Source of the DNA: Erythrobacter mangrovi
GTDB taxonomy: Bacteria; Pseudomonadota; Alphaproteobacteria; Sphingomonadales; Sphingomonadaceae
Assembly: GCF_013260645.1 (NCBI RefSeq)
Contig: NZ_CP053921.1
Span: 1,178,001-1,242,000, forward strand
Reading direction: 5' to 3'
Length of the DNA stretch: 64,000 nucleotides
Below the pieces are notes generated by a model, which searched no databases, was not told the origin of the DNA, and saw nothing but the letters and a program-made list of their open reading frames with translations. A program made the translations under genes and the position numbers. Below are positions 8,926 to 18,280 of the stretch, one piece after another; position 1 is the stretch's first letter, and each line of letters begins with the position of its first letter.

Positions 8926-10221
8926 ATGAGCTTTCCCTGGGCCAAGGAATATACCCCGACCAATTCGTTCATGAAGTTCATGGACGAAAAGCTGCCGCTG
9001 CCGCGCCTGGTCTATAACGCCGTCGGCGCCGGTTACCCGGTTCCGCGCAACCTGTCGTACTTCTGGAACTTCGGCGTGCTCGCCGGGTTCTTCCTGGTGC
9101 TGCAGATCGTCACCGGCGTGGTTCTGGCGATGCATTATGCGGCGAACGCATCGGTGGCCTTCGCCACGACCGAGCACATCATGCGCGACGTCAACTGGGG
9201 CTGGCTGATGCGCTACGCGCACGCCAATGGCGCGAGCTTCTTCTTCATCGTCGTCTACCTGCACATCTTCCGCGGTTTCTTCTACAGCTCGTACAAGGCC
9301 CCGCGTGAGATGATCTGGCTGCTCGGCGTGGTCATCTTCCTGCTGATGATGGCGACCGCCTTCATGGGTTACGTTCTGCCCTGGGGCCAGATGAGCTTCT
9401 GGGGTGCCAAGGTCATCACCGGCCTGTTCGGCGCGATCCCGCTGGTTGGCGAACCGATCCAGGTCTGGCTGTTGGGCGGCTATGCGCCCGACAACGCCGC
9501 GCTCAACCGCTTCTTCTCGCTGCACTTCCTACTGCCCTTTGTAATCGCAGCGGTGGTCATCCTGCACATCTGGGCGCTGCACATCCCGGGTTCCTCGAAC
9601 CCGACGGGCGTCGAAGTGAAGCAGGAAAGCGACACGCTTCCGTTCCACCCGTACTTCACTGCGAAGGACGGCTTCGGCCTCGGCGTGGCGCTGTTGTTCT
9701 ACTTCGCTCTGGTGTTCTTCCTGCCGAACTACCTCGGCCACCCGGACAACTACATCGAAGCGAACCCGCTCTCGACCCCGGCGCACATCGTGCCTGAATG
9801 GTACTTCTGGCCGTTCTACGCGATCCTGCGCGCCTTCACGGCGGACTTCTTCTTCATTCCGGCGAAGCTGATGGGCGTCCTGGCGATGTTCAGTGCGATC
9901 CTGGTGTGGTTCTTCCTGCCCTGGCTCGACAAGTCGCCGGTTCGCAGCGGCCACTACCGTCCGCTGTTCCGCAAGTTCTTCTGGTACGGCCTGATTCCGT
10001 CGATGGCGGTGCTGTTCTACTGCGGTGGTGCCCCGGCCGAAGAGCCCTTCGTGATGCTCAGCCAGATCGCGACGGCATACTACTTCCTGCACTTCCTGGT
10101 GATCCTGCCGATCGTCTCGCAGATCGAGAAGCCGGAGCCGCTGCCCTATTCGATTACCGAAGCCGTTCTCGGTTCGGACGACAAGGCCGTCCTCGGTGAC
10201 AGCGCCAAGCCGGCCGTCTGA
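8926..10221 (+). CDS. petB: Cytochrome b of the bc1 complex
   Basis: 431 residues, a full-length fused cytochrome b with eight predicted membrane helices. Helix-borne heme histidines appear in [11 protein letters not shown] and in [10 protein letters not shown]. The Qo-site motif PEWY is encoded at 9792-9803 ([13 protein letters not shown]). It carries the quinol oxidation and reduction sites of complex III. GAGAGA-type ribosome site upstream. Lies between petA and petC with short gaps, so one transcript is expected. Confidence 0.98.
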   Translation: MSFPWAKEYTPTNSFMKFMDEKLPLPRLVYNAVGAGYPVPRNLSYFWNFGVLAGFFLVLQIVTGVVLAMHYAANASVAFATTEHIMRDVNWGWLMRYAHANGASFFFIVVYLHIFRGFFYSSYKAPREMIWLLGVVIFLLMMATAFMGYVLPWGQMSFWGAKVITGLFGAIPLVGEPIQVWLLGGYAPDNAALNRFFSLHFLLPFVIAAVVILHIWALHIPGSSNPTGVEVKQESDTLPFHPYFTAKDGFGLGVALLFYFALVFFLPNYLGHPDNYIEANPLSTPAHIVPEWYFWPFYAILRAFTADFFFIPAKLMGVLAMFSAILVWFFLPWLDKSPVRSGHYRPLFRKFFWYGLIPSMAVLFYCGGAPAEEPFVMLSQIATAYYFLHFLVILPIVSQIEKPEPLPYSITEAVLGSDDKAVLGDSAKPAV

Positions 10222-10244
10222 GCGAGAAAGAGAGACTTGAGACA

Positions 10245-11087
10245 ATGAGCCAACTCTTCAGCATCCGCTTCATCGGCATCCTGATCGGCCTCGGCTTTAC
10301 CGTTGCCGTGCTGTGGGCCTTCGGCAATGGCGCCTACACGGTGATCAGCGAAGGCCAGCTCAAGCCGGCCACCGCCGAGCACGAGTTTCACAAGACCCCG
10401 AACCAGTATGCCTGGTCGTTCGATGGCCCCTTCGGCCGCTTCGACCAGCAGCAGCTCCAGCGCGGCTTCAAGGTTTACGATGAGGTTTGTGCTGCGTGCC
10501 ACAGCCTCAAGTTCGTGGCTTTCCGCGATCTCGAACAGCTCGGCTATGACGAAGGCCAGGTGAAGGCCTTCGCCGCATCAAAGCAGGTGCCTGACGTCGA
10601 TCCCGTGACGCAGGAGCCGACCACCCGCCCGGGCCTGCCGACCGACTATTTCCCGCATGTCGCCTATGCTGGCGCAGGCAATCCGCCGGACCTCTCGCTC
10701 ATGGCCAAGGCTCGCCACGACGGGACCAATTACATCGCTTCGCTGCTGACCGGTTATACCGAGATGCCGGCCGAGGTGACCGAGGAATTCCCCGACTTCG
10801 CGATCCCGGCAACGGGTTACTACAACCCCTATTTCGCCAACCTGGCGCTGGCCATGCCGGCCCCGCTGGCTGACGGCCAGGTCACCTACGACGACGGTAC
10901 CGAAGCGACGGTCGAGCAGATGTCGAAGGATGTCGCAGCCTTCCTCACCTGGACCGCCGAACCGACGCTGGACAAGCGCAAGCAGACGGGTTGGCCGGTT
11001 CTGATCTTCCTGCTGTTCGCCACGGTCCTCGCATACCTGTCGAAGCAGCAGATCTGGGCAGCGGTGAAGCCGAAGAAGCACGGCTGA
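10245..11087 (+). CDS. petC: Cytochrome c1 of the bc1 complex
   Basis: 280 residues. An N-terminal hydrophobic signal/anchor is followed by the heme c motif C82-A-A-C85-H86 and the axial Met region LALAMPAPL; a C-terminal helix (about WPVLIFLLFATVLAYLSK) anchors the domain on the periplasmic face. Accepts electrons from the Rieske protein and passes them to soluble or membrane cytochrome c. Last gene of the pet operon, followed by a strong hairpin terminator. Confidence 0.98.
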   Translation: MSQLFSIRFIGILIGLGFTVAVLWAFGNGAYTVISEGQLKPATAEHEFHKTPNQYAWSFDGPFGRFDQQQLQRGFKVYDEVCAACHSLKFVAFRDLEQLGYDEGQVKAFAASKQVPDVDPVTQEPTTRPGLPTDYFPHVAYAGAGNPPDLSLMAKARHDGTNYIASLLTGYTEMPAEVTEEFPDFAIPATGYYNPYFANLALAMPAPLADGQVTYDDGTEATVEQMSKDVAAFLTWTAEPTLDKRKQTGWPVLIFLLFATVLAYLSKQQIWAAVKPKKHG

Positions 11088-11108
11088 GCCAGTCTGACAA
11101 CCGAATGC

Positions 11109-11151
11109 AAGGCGCCCCTCCATCCAACGGGATGCGAGGGGCGCCTTCGTT
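11109..11151 (+). terminator. Rho-independent terminator after petABC
   Basis: A 12-bp perfect stem AAGGCGCCCCTC / GAGGGGCGCCTT encloses a loop that itself can pair (CATCC/GGATG), and TCGTTCT follows. It lies 22 bases after the petC stop and ends just before the apt ribosome site, so it separates respiration from purine salvage transcription. Confidence 0.85.
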
Positions 11152-11166
11152 CTGCCGGAGAGATAC

Positions 11167-11697
11167 ATGACCCCCGACGAGCTCAAGGCGCTGGTCCGCA
11201 CCATCCCTGATTTCCCCAAGCGCGGTATCCAGTTCCGCGATATCACCACCCTGATCGGCAATGGGCGCGGATTTTCCGCCTCGGTTGAGTGGCTGGCGGA
11301 ACGCGTAGAGGGCAGCCAGGCGATCGCGGGCATGGAGGCGCGCGGCTTCATCTTCGGCGCGGCGGTCGCAGCCCATCTGGGCCTGCCATTCCTGCCCATC
11401 CGCAAGCCCGGCAAGCTGCCCTGCAACACCATTGGCGTCGACTACGAGCTCGAATACGGACTCGATCGGCTTGAGATGGACCCCTTGGCGGTGACTCCTG
11501 GCCAACCGGTCGCCATCGTCGACGATCTACTGGCAACCGGCGGTACTGCGCTGGCGGCGACTAAGCTGCTGCGTCAGGCAGGTGCCGCGGTCTCCCGTGC
11601 GGCCTTTGTGATCGACCTCCCCGACCTGGGCGGAGGCCGGCGACTTGCAGAGGTCGACGTTAAGGTCGATAGCCTGATGTCCTTTGAGGGCGACTGA
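11167..11697 (+). CDS. apt: Adenine phosphoribosyltransferase
   Basis: 176 residues, normal family length. Salvages adenine with PRPP to AMP. The PRPP-binding loop is VAIVDDLLATGGTALA, and the type I PRTase fold is complete from DFPKRGIQFRDIT to the C-terminus. Start ATG has GGAGAG at good spacing. The gene sits between the pet terminator and the antiporter gene and appears monocistronic or weakly linked downstream (103-base gap). Confidence 0.96.
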   Translation: MTPDELKALVRTIPDFPKRGIQFRDITTLIGNGRGFSASVEWLAERVEGSQAIAGMEARGFIFGAAVAAHLGLPFLPIRKPGKLPCNTIGVDYELEYGLDRLEMDPLAVTPGQPVAIVDDLLATGGTALAATKLLRQAGAAVSRAAFVIDLPDLGGGRRLAEVDVKVDSLMSFEGD

Positions 11698-11800
11698 CTT
11701 TCTCGCCCCTGTTTGGATATTTTCGGGGCTTCGGGCATTGAACGAGGGAAGCTTTCCCTTGTGGGGGATCGACAGGAACGCCTGAGTTCTCGCGAGGGGT

Positions 11801-13660
11801 ATGGAACAGACACTGGTCATCGCAATGGTTGGCATGCTGGGCATCGGCGCCCAGTGGCTGGCATGGCGTACGGGCTGGCCTGCCCTCGTCCTGATGCTTG
11901 CCGCCGGTTTCCTTGCGGGCCCCATTCTCGGCCTGTTCGATCCTGAGCACGCCTTCGGCCCCTTGCTCGAACCGATGATATCGATCGGCGTCGCGCTCAT
12001 CCTCTTCGAAGGTGGGCTCAGCCTGGATTTTCGCGAGCTGAGGCATGCCGGCTCGGGCGTTCTCAGACTGGTAGTCCTCGGTGTGCCCCTCGGTTGGACC
12101 TTTGGCGCGATAGCCGCCCACTCGATTGGTGGATTGGAATGGCCCGTCGCAGTGCTCTTCGCCGGCATCCTCGTAGTCACGGGCCCTACCGTGGTGATGC
12201 CGCTGCTGCGCCAGTCTTCGGTCAACCCTCGCCCGGCCGCGATCCTCAAATGGGAAGCGATCGTCAACGACCCCCTCGGTGCGCTTTGCGCCGTGATCGC
12301 CTATGAATACTTCCGTCGGGTCGCCGAGTTTCCCGATGCCTCGTTGGTGGAGGTCGTCCCTCCCCTGATCTTCGCCGCGATCATCGCCGGCCTGATCGGC
12401 TATGTCGCGGCAGCTGCCATCGCCTGGTCCTTTCCGCGCGGCGCCGTACCCGAATACCTCAAGGTCCCTGTCCTGCTCACTGCGGTGATCGTCGTCTTCG
12501 TCTTGTCGAACACGATCGAGCATGAGGCGGGCCTTGTCGCCGTCACCGTGATGGGCATCGCGCTTGCGAACATGAACGTCTCCTCGCTGCGCAGCATCCA
12601 CCCCTTCAAGCAGAACGTCGCAGTGCTGCTCATTTCGGGCCTCTTCATCATCCTGTCGGCCAGCCTCAAGTTCGAGGAACTGGCCTATCTCAATTGGAGC
12701 TTCGGCCTCTTCCTTCTGGCGCTGCTGTTCCTGGTCCGCCCTGCCACTATCCTGCTGAGCCTGCTGGGCAGTTCGGTGCCCTGGAACGAGCGATTGTTCC
12801 TCGCCTGGATCGCACCCCGCGGGATTGTACTCGTGGCGATCTCGGGACTCTTCGCGCTTCGACTCAAGGATATCGGGTATGACGGGACCGCGCTGATCGG
12901 CCTGAGTTTCGCGGTAGTGGTGACCACCATCGTCGCCCACGGCTTCACCATCGACCTTGTCGCCCGCCTGCTGGGGATCAAGGGGAGCAATCGCCCGGGC
13001 CTGCTCATCGTTGGCAGCACGCCCTGGACCATCGCGCTGGCGCAGCATCTGCACGAGCTCAAGACCCCGGTCATGGTAGTGGATTCAAGCTGGCAGCGCC
13101 TGACGCTGGCGCGCCAGAAAGGCCTGCCAGCCTATCACGGCGAAATCCTCAATGAAGCGACCGAGCACAATCTCGATCTCTCGCCCTACTCGGTGCTGGT
13201 CGCCGCGACCGAGAATGAGGCCTACAACGCTCTGGTGTGCAACGAATTCGCGCATGAGATCGGTCGCGACAAGGTGTTCCAGCTGGGCGAATCGGCCGAG
13301 GAGGGCGATCGCTATGCCTTGCCGCCGGGGCTGCGTGGCCGGGCCTTGTTCGAATCGGGTTTCGGGGTTGAGGACGTCAACGAGCGCCAGGCCCAGGGGT
13401 GGGTGTTCCGCAAGACGAAGCTTTCCGAAGCCTTCCGCTTCGAGGCTGCCCAGCAGCGCCTGCCGGAGGCGGCCAACATGCTCCTCCTCGTACGCGAGGA
13501 CGGAACGCTGCGCTTCTTTACCCACGCGGTTCGACCCGAACCGCAACCGGGGGATACGATAATCAGCTTTTCCCCGCCCCAGCAACGTAGCCCGGAAGAG
13601 GTGGCCGCAAAGCGGGCGAGCAGGCGCCAGAAGACAACTGCGGCGGAGCAAGGGGCATGA
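11801..13660 (+). CDS. CPA-family cation:proton antiporter with TrkA-N regulatory domain
   Basis: 619 residues. Roughly 12-13 hydrophobic helices (residues 1-400) form a Na_H_Exchanger domain; ILFEGGLSLDFRELRH and the GPTVVMPLLRQ segment are characteristic of NhaP/KefB-like exchangers. The cytoplasmic tail from about 405 contains a TrkA-N-like Rossmann unit (LLIVGSTPWTIALAQHL, then VVDSSWQRL, VLVAATENEAYN), which in relatives senses NAD(H). Probably exchanges Na+ or K+ for H+ at the inner membrane; ion choice is not readable. The stop overlaps the following lipoprotein start (ATGA). Confidence 0.9.
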   Translation: MEQTLVIAMVGMLGIGAQWLAWRTGWPALVLMLAAGFLAGPILGLFDPEHAFGPLLEPMISIGVALILFEGGLSLDFRELRHAGSGVLRLVVLGVPLGWTFGAIAAHSIGGLEWPVAVLFAGILVVTGPTVVMPLLRQSSVNPRPAAILKWEAIVNDPLGALCAVIAYEYFRRVAEFPDASLVEVVPPLIFAAIIAGLIGYVAAAAIAWSFPRGAVPEYLKVPVLLTAVIVVFVLSNTIEHEAGLVAVTVMGIALANMNVSSLRSIHPFKQNVAVLLISGLFIILSASLKFEELAYLNWSFGLFLLALLFLVRPATILLSLLGSSVPWNERLFLAWIAPRGIVLVAISGLFALRLKDIGYDGTALIGLSFAVVVTTIVAHGFTIDLVARLLGIKGSNRPGLLIVGSTPWTIALAQHLHELKTPVMVVDSSWQRLTLARQKGLPAYHGEILNEATEHNLDLSPYSVLVAATENEAYNALVCNEFAHEIGRDKVFQLGESAEEGDRYALPPGLRGRALFESGFGVEDVNERQAQGWVFRKTKLSEAFRFEAAQQRLPEAANMLLLVREDGTLRFFTHAVRPEPQPGDTIISFSPPQQRSPEEVAAKRASRRQKTTAAEQGA

Positions 13661-14268
13661 CTGTGAAACGAAGCCTTACGGCCGGACTTGGTCTTGCCCT
13701 GCTTGGTGCACTAGCCGCGTGCGGGGAGACGACACCTCAAACCCCGCAACCCAAGCCGACGGGGGATGCCAAGTCGATCTTCAGGCCCGAGTTCCAGATC
13801 GAGCCGATCGCAAAGGAACGTCCGCCCCAGCCGCTCGATACACGCATTTTCTTCCCTGAAGGTAGCGAGCTGACAGAGGCCGCCCGTGCCGAACTCGCCA
13901 CGGTCGTCAATTCGCAGCAGGCAGCGGCCGGCGGGCCAATCGTCCTGCGTGGCCATGCCGACGCGGGCGGCAACGATGCGGCCAACCTTCGGATATCGCG
14001 CGAGCGCGCCGAAGCCGTGCGCTCATTCCTTGTCGACAACGGCATCGATGAGGCGCGCATCAGCGTGATCGCCTTCGGTGAGCAGAATCCGATTGCGCCG
14101 AATGCCTTGCCCGACGGGACGCCCAACGAAGAGGGGCGCGCGCGCAATCGCCGGGTCGACCTTCACATCGACACTCCTGCTCCTGTTCCCAAAAGCAAGG
14201 AGCCCACCCTAGCCGAAACACTTTCGGCGGCAGCGGAACGGGAAGCTAGCGTGGCCCCCTCCGAATAG
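13657..14268 (+). CDS. OmpA-like (Pal-type) lipoprotein
   Basis: 203 residues. A signal peptide with lipobox LAAC is followed by a Pro/Thr linker and an OmpA C-terminal domain: TRIFFPEGSELTEAA, LRGHADAGGNDAANLRISRERAEAV and ARNRRVDLHID carry the peptidoglycan (diaminopimelate) binding Asp and Arg. Expected to be an outer-membrane lipoprotein that binds peptidoglycan. It overlaps the antiporter gene by 4 bases, which is unusual company for a Pal-like protein. The tail after 175 is Ala/Glu rich and low complexity. Confidence 0.88.
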   Translation: MTVKRSLTAGLGLALLGALAACGETTPQTPQPKPTGDAKSIFRPEFQIEPIAKERPPQPLDTRIFFPEGSELTEAARAELATVVNSQQAAAGGPIVLRGHADAGGNDAANLRISRERAEAVRSFLVDNGIDEARISVIAFGEQNPIAPNALPDGTPNEEGRARNRRVDLHIDTPAPVPKSKEPTLAETLSAAAEREASVAPSE

Positions 14269-14359
14269 CACGATCCCGGCAAAGGCGTGTTGACGAGCCC
14301 GCTGCGGTGATGGCATGGGCGGGTCCTGTTCACGGGGCTTCCGTATGGAGCCCCGACAA

Positions 14360-14433
14360 GCGGGTATAGCATAGTGGTAATGCTCCAGCCTTCCAAGCTG
14401 GCTAGAGGGGTTCGATTCCCCTTACCCGCTCCA
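14360..14433 (+). tRNA. tRNA-Gly (anticodon TCC)
   Basis: Complete cloverleaf: acceptor GCGGGTA pairs with TACCCGC, discriminator T, and CCA is encoded (14431-14433). The anticodon arm reads CCAGC-CTTCCAA-GCTGG with TCC in the loop, and the T-arm is AGGGG-TTCGATT-CCCCT. TCC reads GGA/GGG glycine codons. Free-standing between the lipoprotein gene and panC. Confidence 0.96.
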
Positions 14434-14466
14434 TTCCCTCTCGCGAGAAAGCGAGCTGCCGGAAAT

Positions 14467-14509
14467 GAAAAAGCCGGATGCATCGCACCACACTGGCGCG
14501 ACGCATCCG
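14467..14509 (-). terminator. Hairpin terminator for panC (minus strand)
   Basis: CGGATGCATCGC (14475-14486) pairs with GCGACGCATCCG (14498-14509), 12 bp with one mismatch. On the minus strand it is followed by CTTTTTC, a proper U-run. It lies about 100 bases beyond the panC stop and could also stop the convergent tRNA transcript. Confidence 0.75.
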
Positions 14510-14612
14510 ACCAATACGACTCCGAAGGGATCAGCGCCTAACGCCATCCTCGACAAGTCCATGCCCTAGGCATTGCAACCGAACTGTAACAGTCCCCCTG
14601 CGAGGGGACGCC

Positions 14613-15461
14613 CTAGGCGAGCGGCATGTTGTCGATCAGGCGTGTCCCGCCGATCCGCGCAGCAACGAAGAGCCGCAGATTGCCCGATGCCGGGCCCGGC
14701 GGGGCGAGGCTTTCGGCATCGCGCAACTCAGCATAATCGACCGAGTCGAAGCCCGCGGCGAGGATGTCGCCGGTCAATTGCTCCAGCACGCCGGGAACGC
14801 CCGCCCCCTTTGCGAGGGCTGCGATTGCACGGCGCATGGAGGCAGGGAGCGCGGTTGCCTGCTTGCGTTGCTCGACCGAGAGGTAGGCATTGCGGCTCGA
14901 CATGGCGAGCCCATCGCCTTCGCGCACGATGGGTACGCCGTAGATCGCATCGGCTGGCGGGAACAGCAGGTCGAGGTCGCGCGCCATGCGACGGATCACG
15001 GCCAGCTGCTGCCAGTCCTTCTCACCGAAGAACGCCATGTCGGGCCGAACCTGGTTGAATAATTTGCAGACTACCGTCGCGACGCCGTCGAAATGTCCGG
15101 GGCGGTCGGCCCCGCACAGGCCCGCGCTGACACCCTCAACCGAGATGCTCGTGGCATAGCCCGCAGGATACATCTCGCCCGGCGTCGGCGCCCACAGCAA
15201 GGCAACTCCTTCGGCTTCGAGCAATTCGCTGTCGCGCGCGAGCTGGCGGGGGTAGGCGTCGAGATCCTCGTTGGGGCCGAACTGCTTCGGATTGACGAAG
15301 ATCGAGACAGCGACGTGATCGGCCTGCGAACGCGCCTTGCGCACAAGTGTCAGGTGCCCCTCGTGGAGGGCGCCCATGGTCGGCACCAGGGCCAGCGATC
15401 CACCTTGCCGCAAGCGCTCGGTCTCGGTGCGGAGCGCGACCAGCGTCGTAACCGTCTTCAC
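14613..15461 (-). CDS. panC: Pantothenate synthetase
   Basis: 282 residues from GTG 15461, chosen because GGGAG sits 8-9 bases upstream and the ATP-site [13 protein letters not shown] then begins near residue 24 as in E. coli PanC (283 residues). It condenses pantoate with beta-alanine using ATP. Other motifs: [28 protein letters not shown] and the KMSKS-like [12 protein letters not shown]. No panB or panD nearby. Divergent from mipZ. Confidence 0.95.
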   Translation of the reverse strand: MKTVTTLVALRTETERLRQGGSLALVPTMGALHEGHLTLVRKARSQADHVAVSIFVNPKQFGPNEDLDAYPRQLARDSELLEAEGVALLWAPTPGEMYPAGYATSISVEGVSAGLCGADRPGHFDGVATVVCKLFNQVRPDMAFFGEKDWQQLAVIRRMARDLDLLFPPADAIYGVPIVREGDGLAMSSRNAYLSVEQRKQATALPASMRRAIAALAKGAGVPGVLEQLTGDILAAGFDSVDYAELRDAESLAPPGPASGNLRLFVAARIGGTRLIDNMPLA

Positions 15462-15670
15462 CAGATCCACTCCCAATGACAAGGTAAGGCGACCATTGTC
15501 GCTCCGCCCCTCTAATCGCCCCCGGTGCCTGTGGCTACAGCGCTTCGGACGGCGCTGCAACGGACGCCACCGCAAGGAATTTTGGTACTTCCCAGTGCCA
15601 TTGCGTTGCCCGGGCTGGCGACCTTGGATAGGGAGGCGCGCTCAGCCCTATTTTCGAGTAGAACCTTCCG

Positions 15671-16480
15671 ATGTCGTCTGCGCCGCACCGTATCGTCTTC
15701 GCCAATGAGAAGGGCGGGACCGGTAAATCCACTACGGCGGTGCACATCGCGGTGGCGCTGGCCTTTGGTGGCGCACGCGTGGTGGCCTTCGACCTCGACT
15801 ATCGCCAGCGCACCATGTGCCGCTATTTCGAGAACCGTGCCGAAACGATGGAGCGCCGCGGGATCGAGCTGCCGATGGCCGAATCCCATGTTGTCGAGGG
15901 CATGGACGAATCGCAGTTCGAGGCGTTCATCGCGGAACAAGCGATTGGGGTGGACTTCGTGGTGATCGATACGCCCGGTCGCGACGATCCCCTGGCGCGC
16001 CATGCCGCAACCACGGCCGACACGCTGGTCACGCCGATGAACGACAGCTTCGTCGACTTCGACCTCATCGGCCAGGTCGAAGGCGAAAGCTTTCGCGTCA
16101 AGAAACTTTCCTTCTACGCCGAACTGATCTGGGAAGCGCGGATCAAGCGCAGCCGCGCGACGGTGGAGCAGAGCCGTCGCCAGATGGACTGGGTGGTGGT
16201 GCGCAACCGCACCAGCCACACCGAAGCACGCAACATGGCGCGCATCGAACAAGCGCTGACCGAGATGTCGCGCCGCGTCGGTTTCCGCGTGGCGCGTGGC
16301 TTGTCCGAACGCGTCATCTATCGCGAATTGTTTCCGTCGGGCCTTACGCTGCTCGACAAGGGCCACCTTGGCGACCTCGGCACCAGCCACCTGGTCGCGA
16401 GGCAGGAACTGCGTGGGCTCATCGCGGGACTGCGTCTCCCGGGGACCAGCGCAGCCCGGGACGAGGAGGATGTTGCCTGA
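15671..16480 (+). CDS. mipZ: Division-plane positioning ATPase MipZ (ParA family)
   Basis: 269 residues. Deviant Walker A KGGTGKSTT (14-22), switch region VVIDTPGRDDPL and the MipZ-type insert QVEGESFRVKKLSFYAELIW separate it from chromosome-partition ParA. In alphaproteobacteria MipZ binds ParB near the origin and inhibits FtsZ assembly, placing the septum at midcell. No parB here, which is normal for this family. Its stop overlaps the start of the J-domain gene by one base, and that gene in turn overlaps a phosphohexomutase gene. Confidence 0.92.
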   Translation: MSSAPHRIVFANEKGGTGKSTTAVHIAVALAFGGARVVAFDLDYRQRTMCRYFENRAETMERRGIELPMAESHVVEGMDESQFEAFIAEQAIGVDFVVIDTPGRDDPLARHAATTADTLVTPMNDSFVDFDLIGQVEGESFRVKKLSFYAELIWEARIKRSRATVEQSRRQMDWVVVRNRTSHTEARNMARIEQALTEMSRRVGFRVARGLSERVIYRELFPSGLTLLDKGHLGDLGTSHLVARQELRGLIAGLRLPGTSAARDEEDVA

Positions 16481-16782
16481 TGATACGCCTTATTGCCTTG
16501 GCCATTCTGGTTTCCGTCGCATGTCGCTGGATCTTCGGAAAATGGCCGTGGGAATACCTCAAGGCGCCTGACACGCGTCAGCAGGCTTTGTCCAAGGCGC
16601 GCAAGCTGCTCGGCGTCAGCGAGCGAGCCGACGCGCAGGAAATCCGCGACGCACATCGTCGTATTGTTGCAATTATCCATCCCGACAGGGGCGGGAGCAG
16701 TCAGGAAATGCAGGAGGTCAACGCTGCGCGTGACCTCCTGCTCAATGAACTGCCCTACGAAGCCCCGGAGAGTAGTGAATGA
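16480..16782 (+). CDS. Small membrane-anchored J-domain protein
   Basis: 100 residues. An N-terminal hydrophobic helix (about 1-18) is followed by a short J domain with the HPD signature in AIIHPDRGGS and the helix-I/II pattern ARKLLGVSERADAQEIRDAHRRI. The layout resembles mitochondrial Tim14/Pam18: a membrane anchor with a C-terminal J domain that stimulates a DnaK-type ATPase. The ATG shares one base with the mipZ stop (TGATG-type), and the gene ends in an ATGA overlap with the mutase. DnaK client or partner unknown. Confidence 0.85.
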   Translation: MIRLIALAILVSVACRWIFGKWPWEYLKAPDTRQQALSKARKLLGVSERADAQEIRDAHRRIVAIIHPDRGGSSQEMQEVNAARDLLLNELPYEAPESSE

Positions 16783-18182
16783 GTCACAGTTTCAACCCCA
16801 CGATCCTGCGCGAATACGACATTCGCGGGATCATCGGCGAAACGCTGGGGCCCGACGATGCGCGTGCGATCGGAAAGGTGTTCGGCTCGATGCTGGCCGA
16901 GGCGGGGGGCAAGCGGGTCGCAGTGGGCTATGATGGGCGAGTGTCTTCGCCGATGCTCGAGCATGCCTTGGTCGAAGGACTGAGCGCTGTAGGGCTGGAT
17001 GTCGTGCGGGTCGGCATGGGGCCAACCCCGATGCTCTATTACGCGGAAGCCTCTGCCGACGATGTCGACGGCGGTATCCAGATCACGGGCAGCCACAACC
17101 CGGCCAATTACAACGGCTTCAAGATGGTGTTCCAGGGGCGACCGTTCTTCGGCGCGGATATCCAGGAGCTTGGCCGACGCAGCGCGGCCGGTGAATGGCG
17201 TGATGGGACGGGTTCGGTCGAAGCGCGCGATGTCATGGAGGCCTATGTCGCCAAGATGCTGGCGGCGCTCGACGGGATCGATCCGGCCAGGCTCGAGGGG
17301 GTGCGGATTGGTTGGGATGCGGGGAATGGCGCCGCTGGCCCGGCGTTGGAACGGCTCGTTGCTGACCTGCCGGGCGAACATCACCTGCTCTACACCGAAG
17401 TCGACGGTAACTTCCCCAACCACCATCCCGATCCAACGGTTGAAGCGAATCTCGCGGACTTGCGCGCGCTGGTCGCTGAGAAATCGCTCGACTTCGGGAT
17501 CGCCTTCGACGGTGACGGGGACCGCATCGGCGCGATCGACGGCGAAGGGCGGGTCATCTGGGGCGACCAGCTGCTGATGATCTATGCCGAGGACCTGCTG
17601 GCAAAGCGCAAGGGCGCAACGATTATCGCTGACGTGAAGGCGAGCCGGGCACTGTTCGATCACGTGGCCGCGCATGGCGGGCAGCCGCTGATGTGGAAGA
17701 CCGGCCATTCGCTGATCAAATCCAAGATGAAGGAAGTCTCCTCGCCGCTGGCGGGCGAGATGAGTGGGCACGTGTTTTTCGCCGACGAGTATTATGGCTT
17801 CGACGACGCGCTCTATGCTGGGGTGCGGCTCATCGCCGCCTCGGCGCGACTGGGCAGGTCGGTCACCGAGCTGCGCGGAGCGATGCCGGCGATGGTCAAC
17901 ACGCCCGAGCTGCGTTTCCAGGTCGATGAGAGCCGCAAGTTTGCGGCGATCGAAGAAATCGCCGCACGCATCGCTGCGAGCGACGCGGTGGCCAATACTA
18001 CCGACGGCGTACGGGTCACCACCGATGACGGCTGGTGGCTGCTGCGCGCCTCGAACACGCAGGACGTGCTGGTCGCCCGCGCGGAGAGCGATAAGCAGGA
18101 GGGGCTCGATCGGCTCGTCGCGCAGATTGACGAGCAGCTCGCGCTGAGCGGGCTCGAACGCGGCGAGAGCGTGGGGCATTAG
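16779..18182 (+). CDS. Phosphomannomutase/phosphoglucomutase (ManB/AlgC type)
   Basis: 467 residues, the four-domain alpha-D-phosphohexomutase fold. The catalytic phosphoserine is S105 in TGSHNP, the Mg2+ loop is D244-G-D246-G-D248-R, and the sugar-specificity loop is GEMSGHVFF; the C-terminal phosphate loop reads RASNTQD. Interconverts mannose- or glucose-6-phosphate and 1-phosphate for lipopolysaccharide or exopolysaccharide precursors. Coupled by ATGA to the J-domain gene. Confidence 0.94.
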   Translation: MSHSFNPTILREYDIRGIIGETLGPDDARAIGKVFGSMLAEAGGKRVAVGYDGRVSSPMLEHALVEGLSAVGLDVVRVGMGPTPMLYYAEASADDVDGGIQITGSHNPANYNGFKMVFQGRPFFGADIQELGRRSAAGEWRDGTGSVEARDVMEAYVAKMLAALDGIDPARLEGVRIGWDAGNGAAGPALERLVADLPGEHHLLYTEVDGNFPNHHPDPTVEANLADLRALVAEKSLDFGIAFDGDGDRIGAIDGEGRVIWGDQLLMIYAEDLLAKRKGATIIADVKASRALFDHVAAHGGQPLMWKTGHSLIKSKMKEVSSPLAGEMSGHVFFADEYYGFDDALYAGVRLIAASARLGRSVTELRGAMPAMVNTPELRFQVDESRKFAAIEEIAARIAASDAVANTTDGVRVTTDDGWWLLRASNTQDVLVARAESDKQEGLDRLVAQIDEQLALSGLERGESVGH

Positions 18183-18280
18183 GTTTAACGGGCAGACTCT
18201 GTCTGATGACGCGATGAACGAACAGGCGGGCGTGATGAACGCTGGCGATGATGCGTGGCGAAGCGCTAGGTTGTTGCCGC

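Noticed and set aside
11660..13054. 464-residue frame antisense to the antiporter
   Set aside because: Low-complexity Asp/Glu/Arg/Gln composition of a shadow frame; the antiporter on the plus strand is clear.
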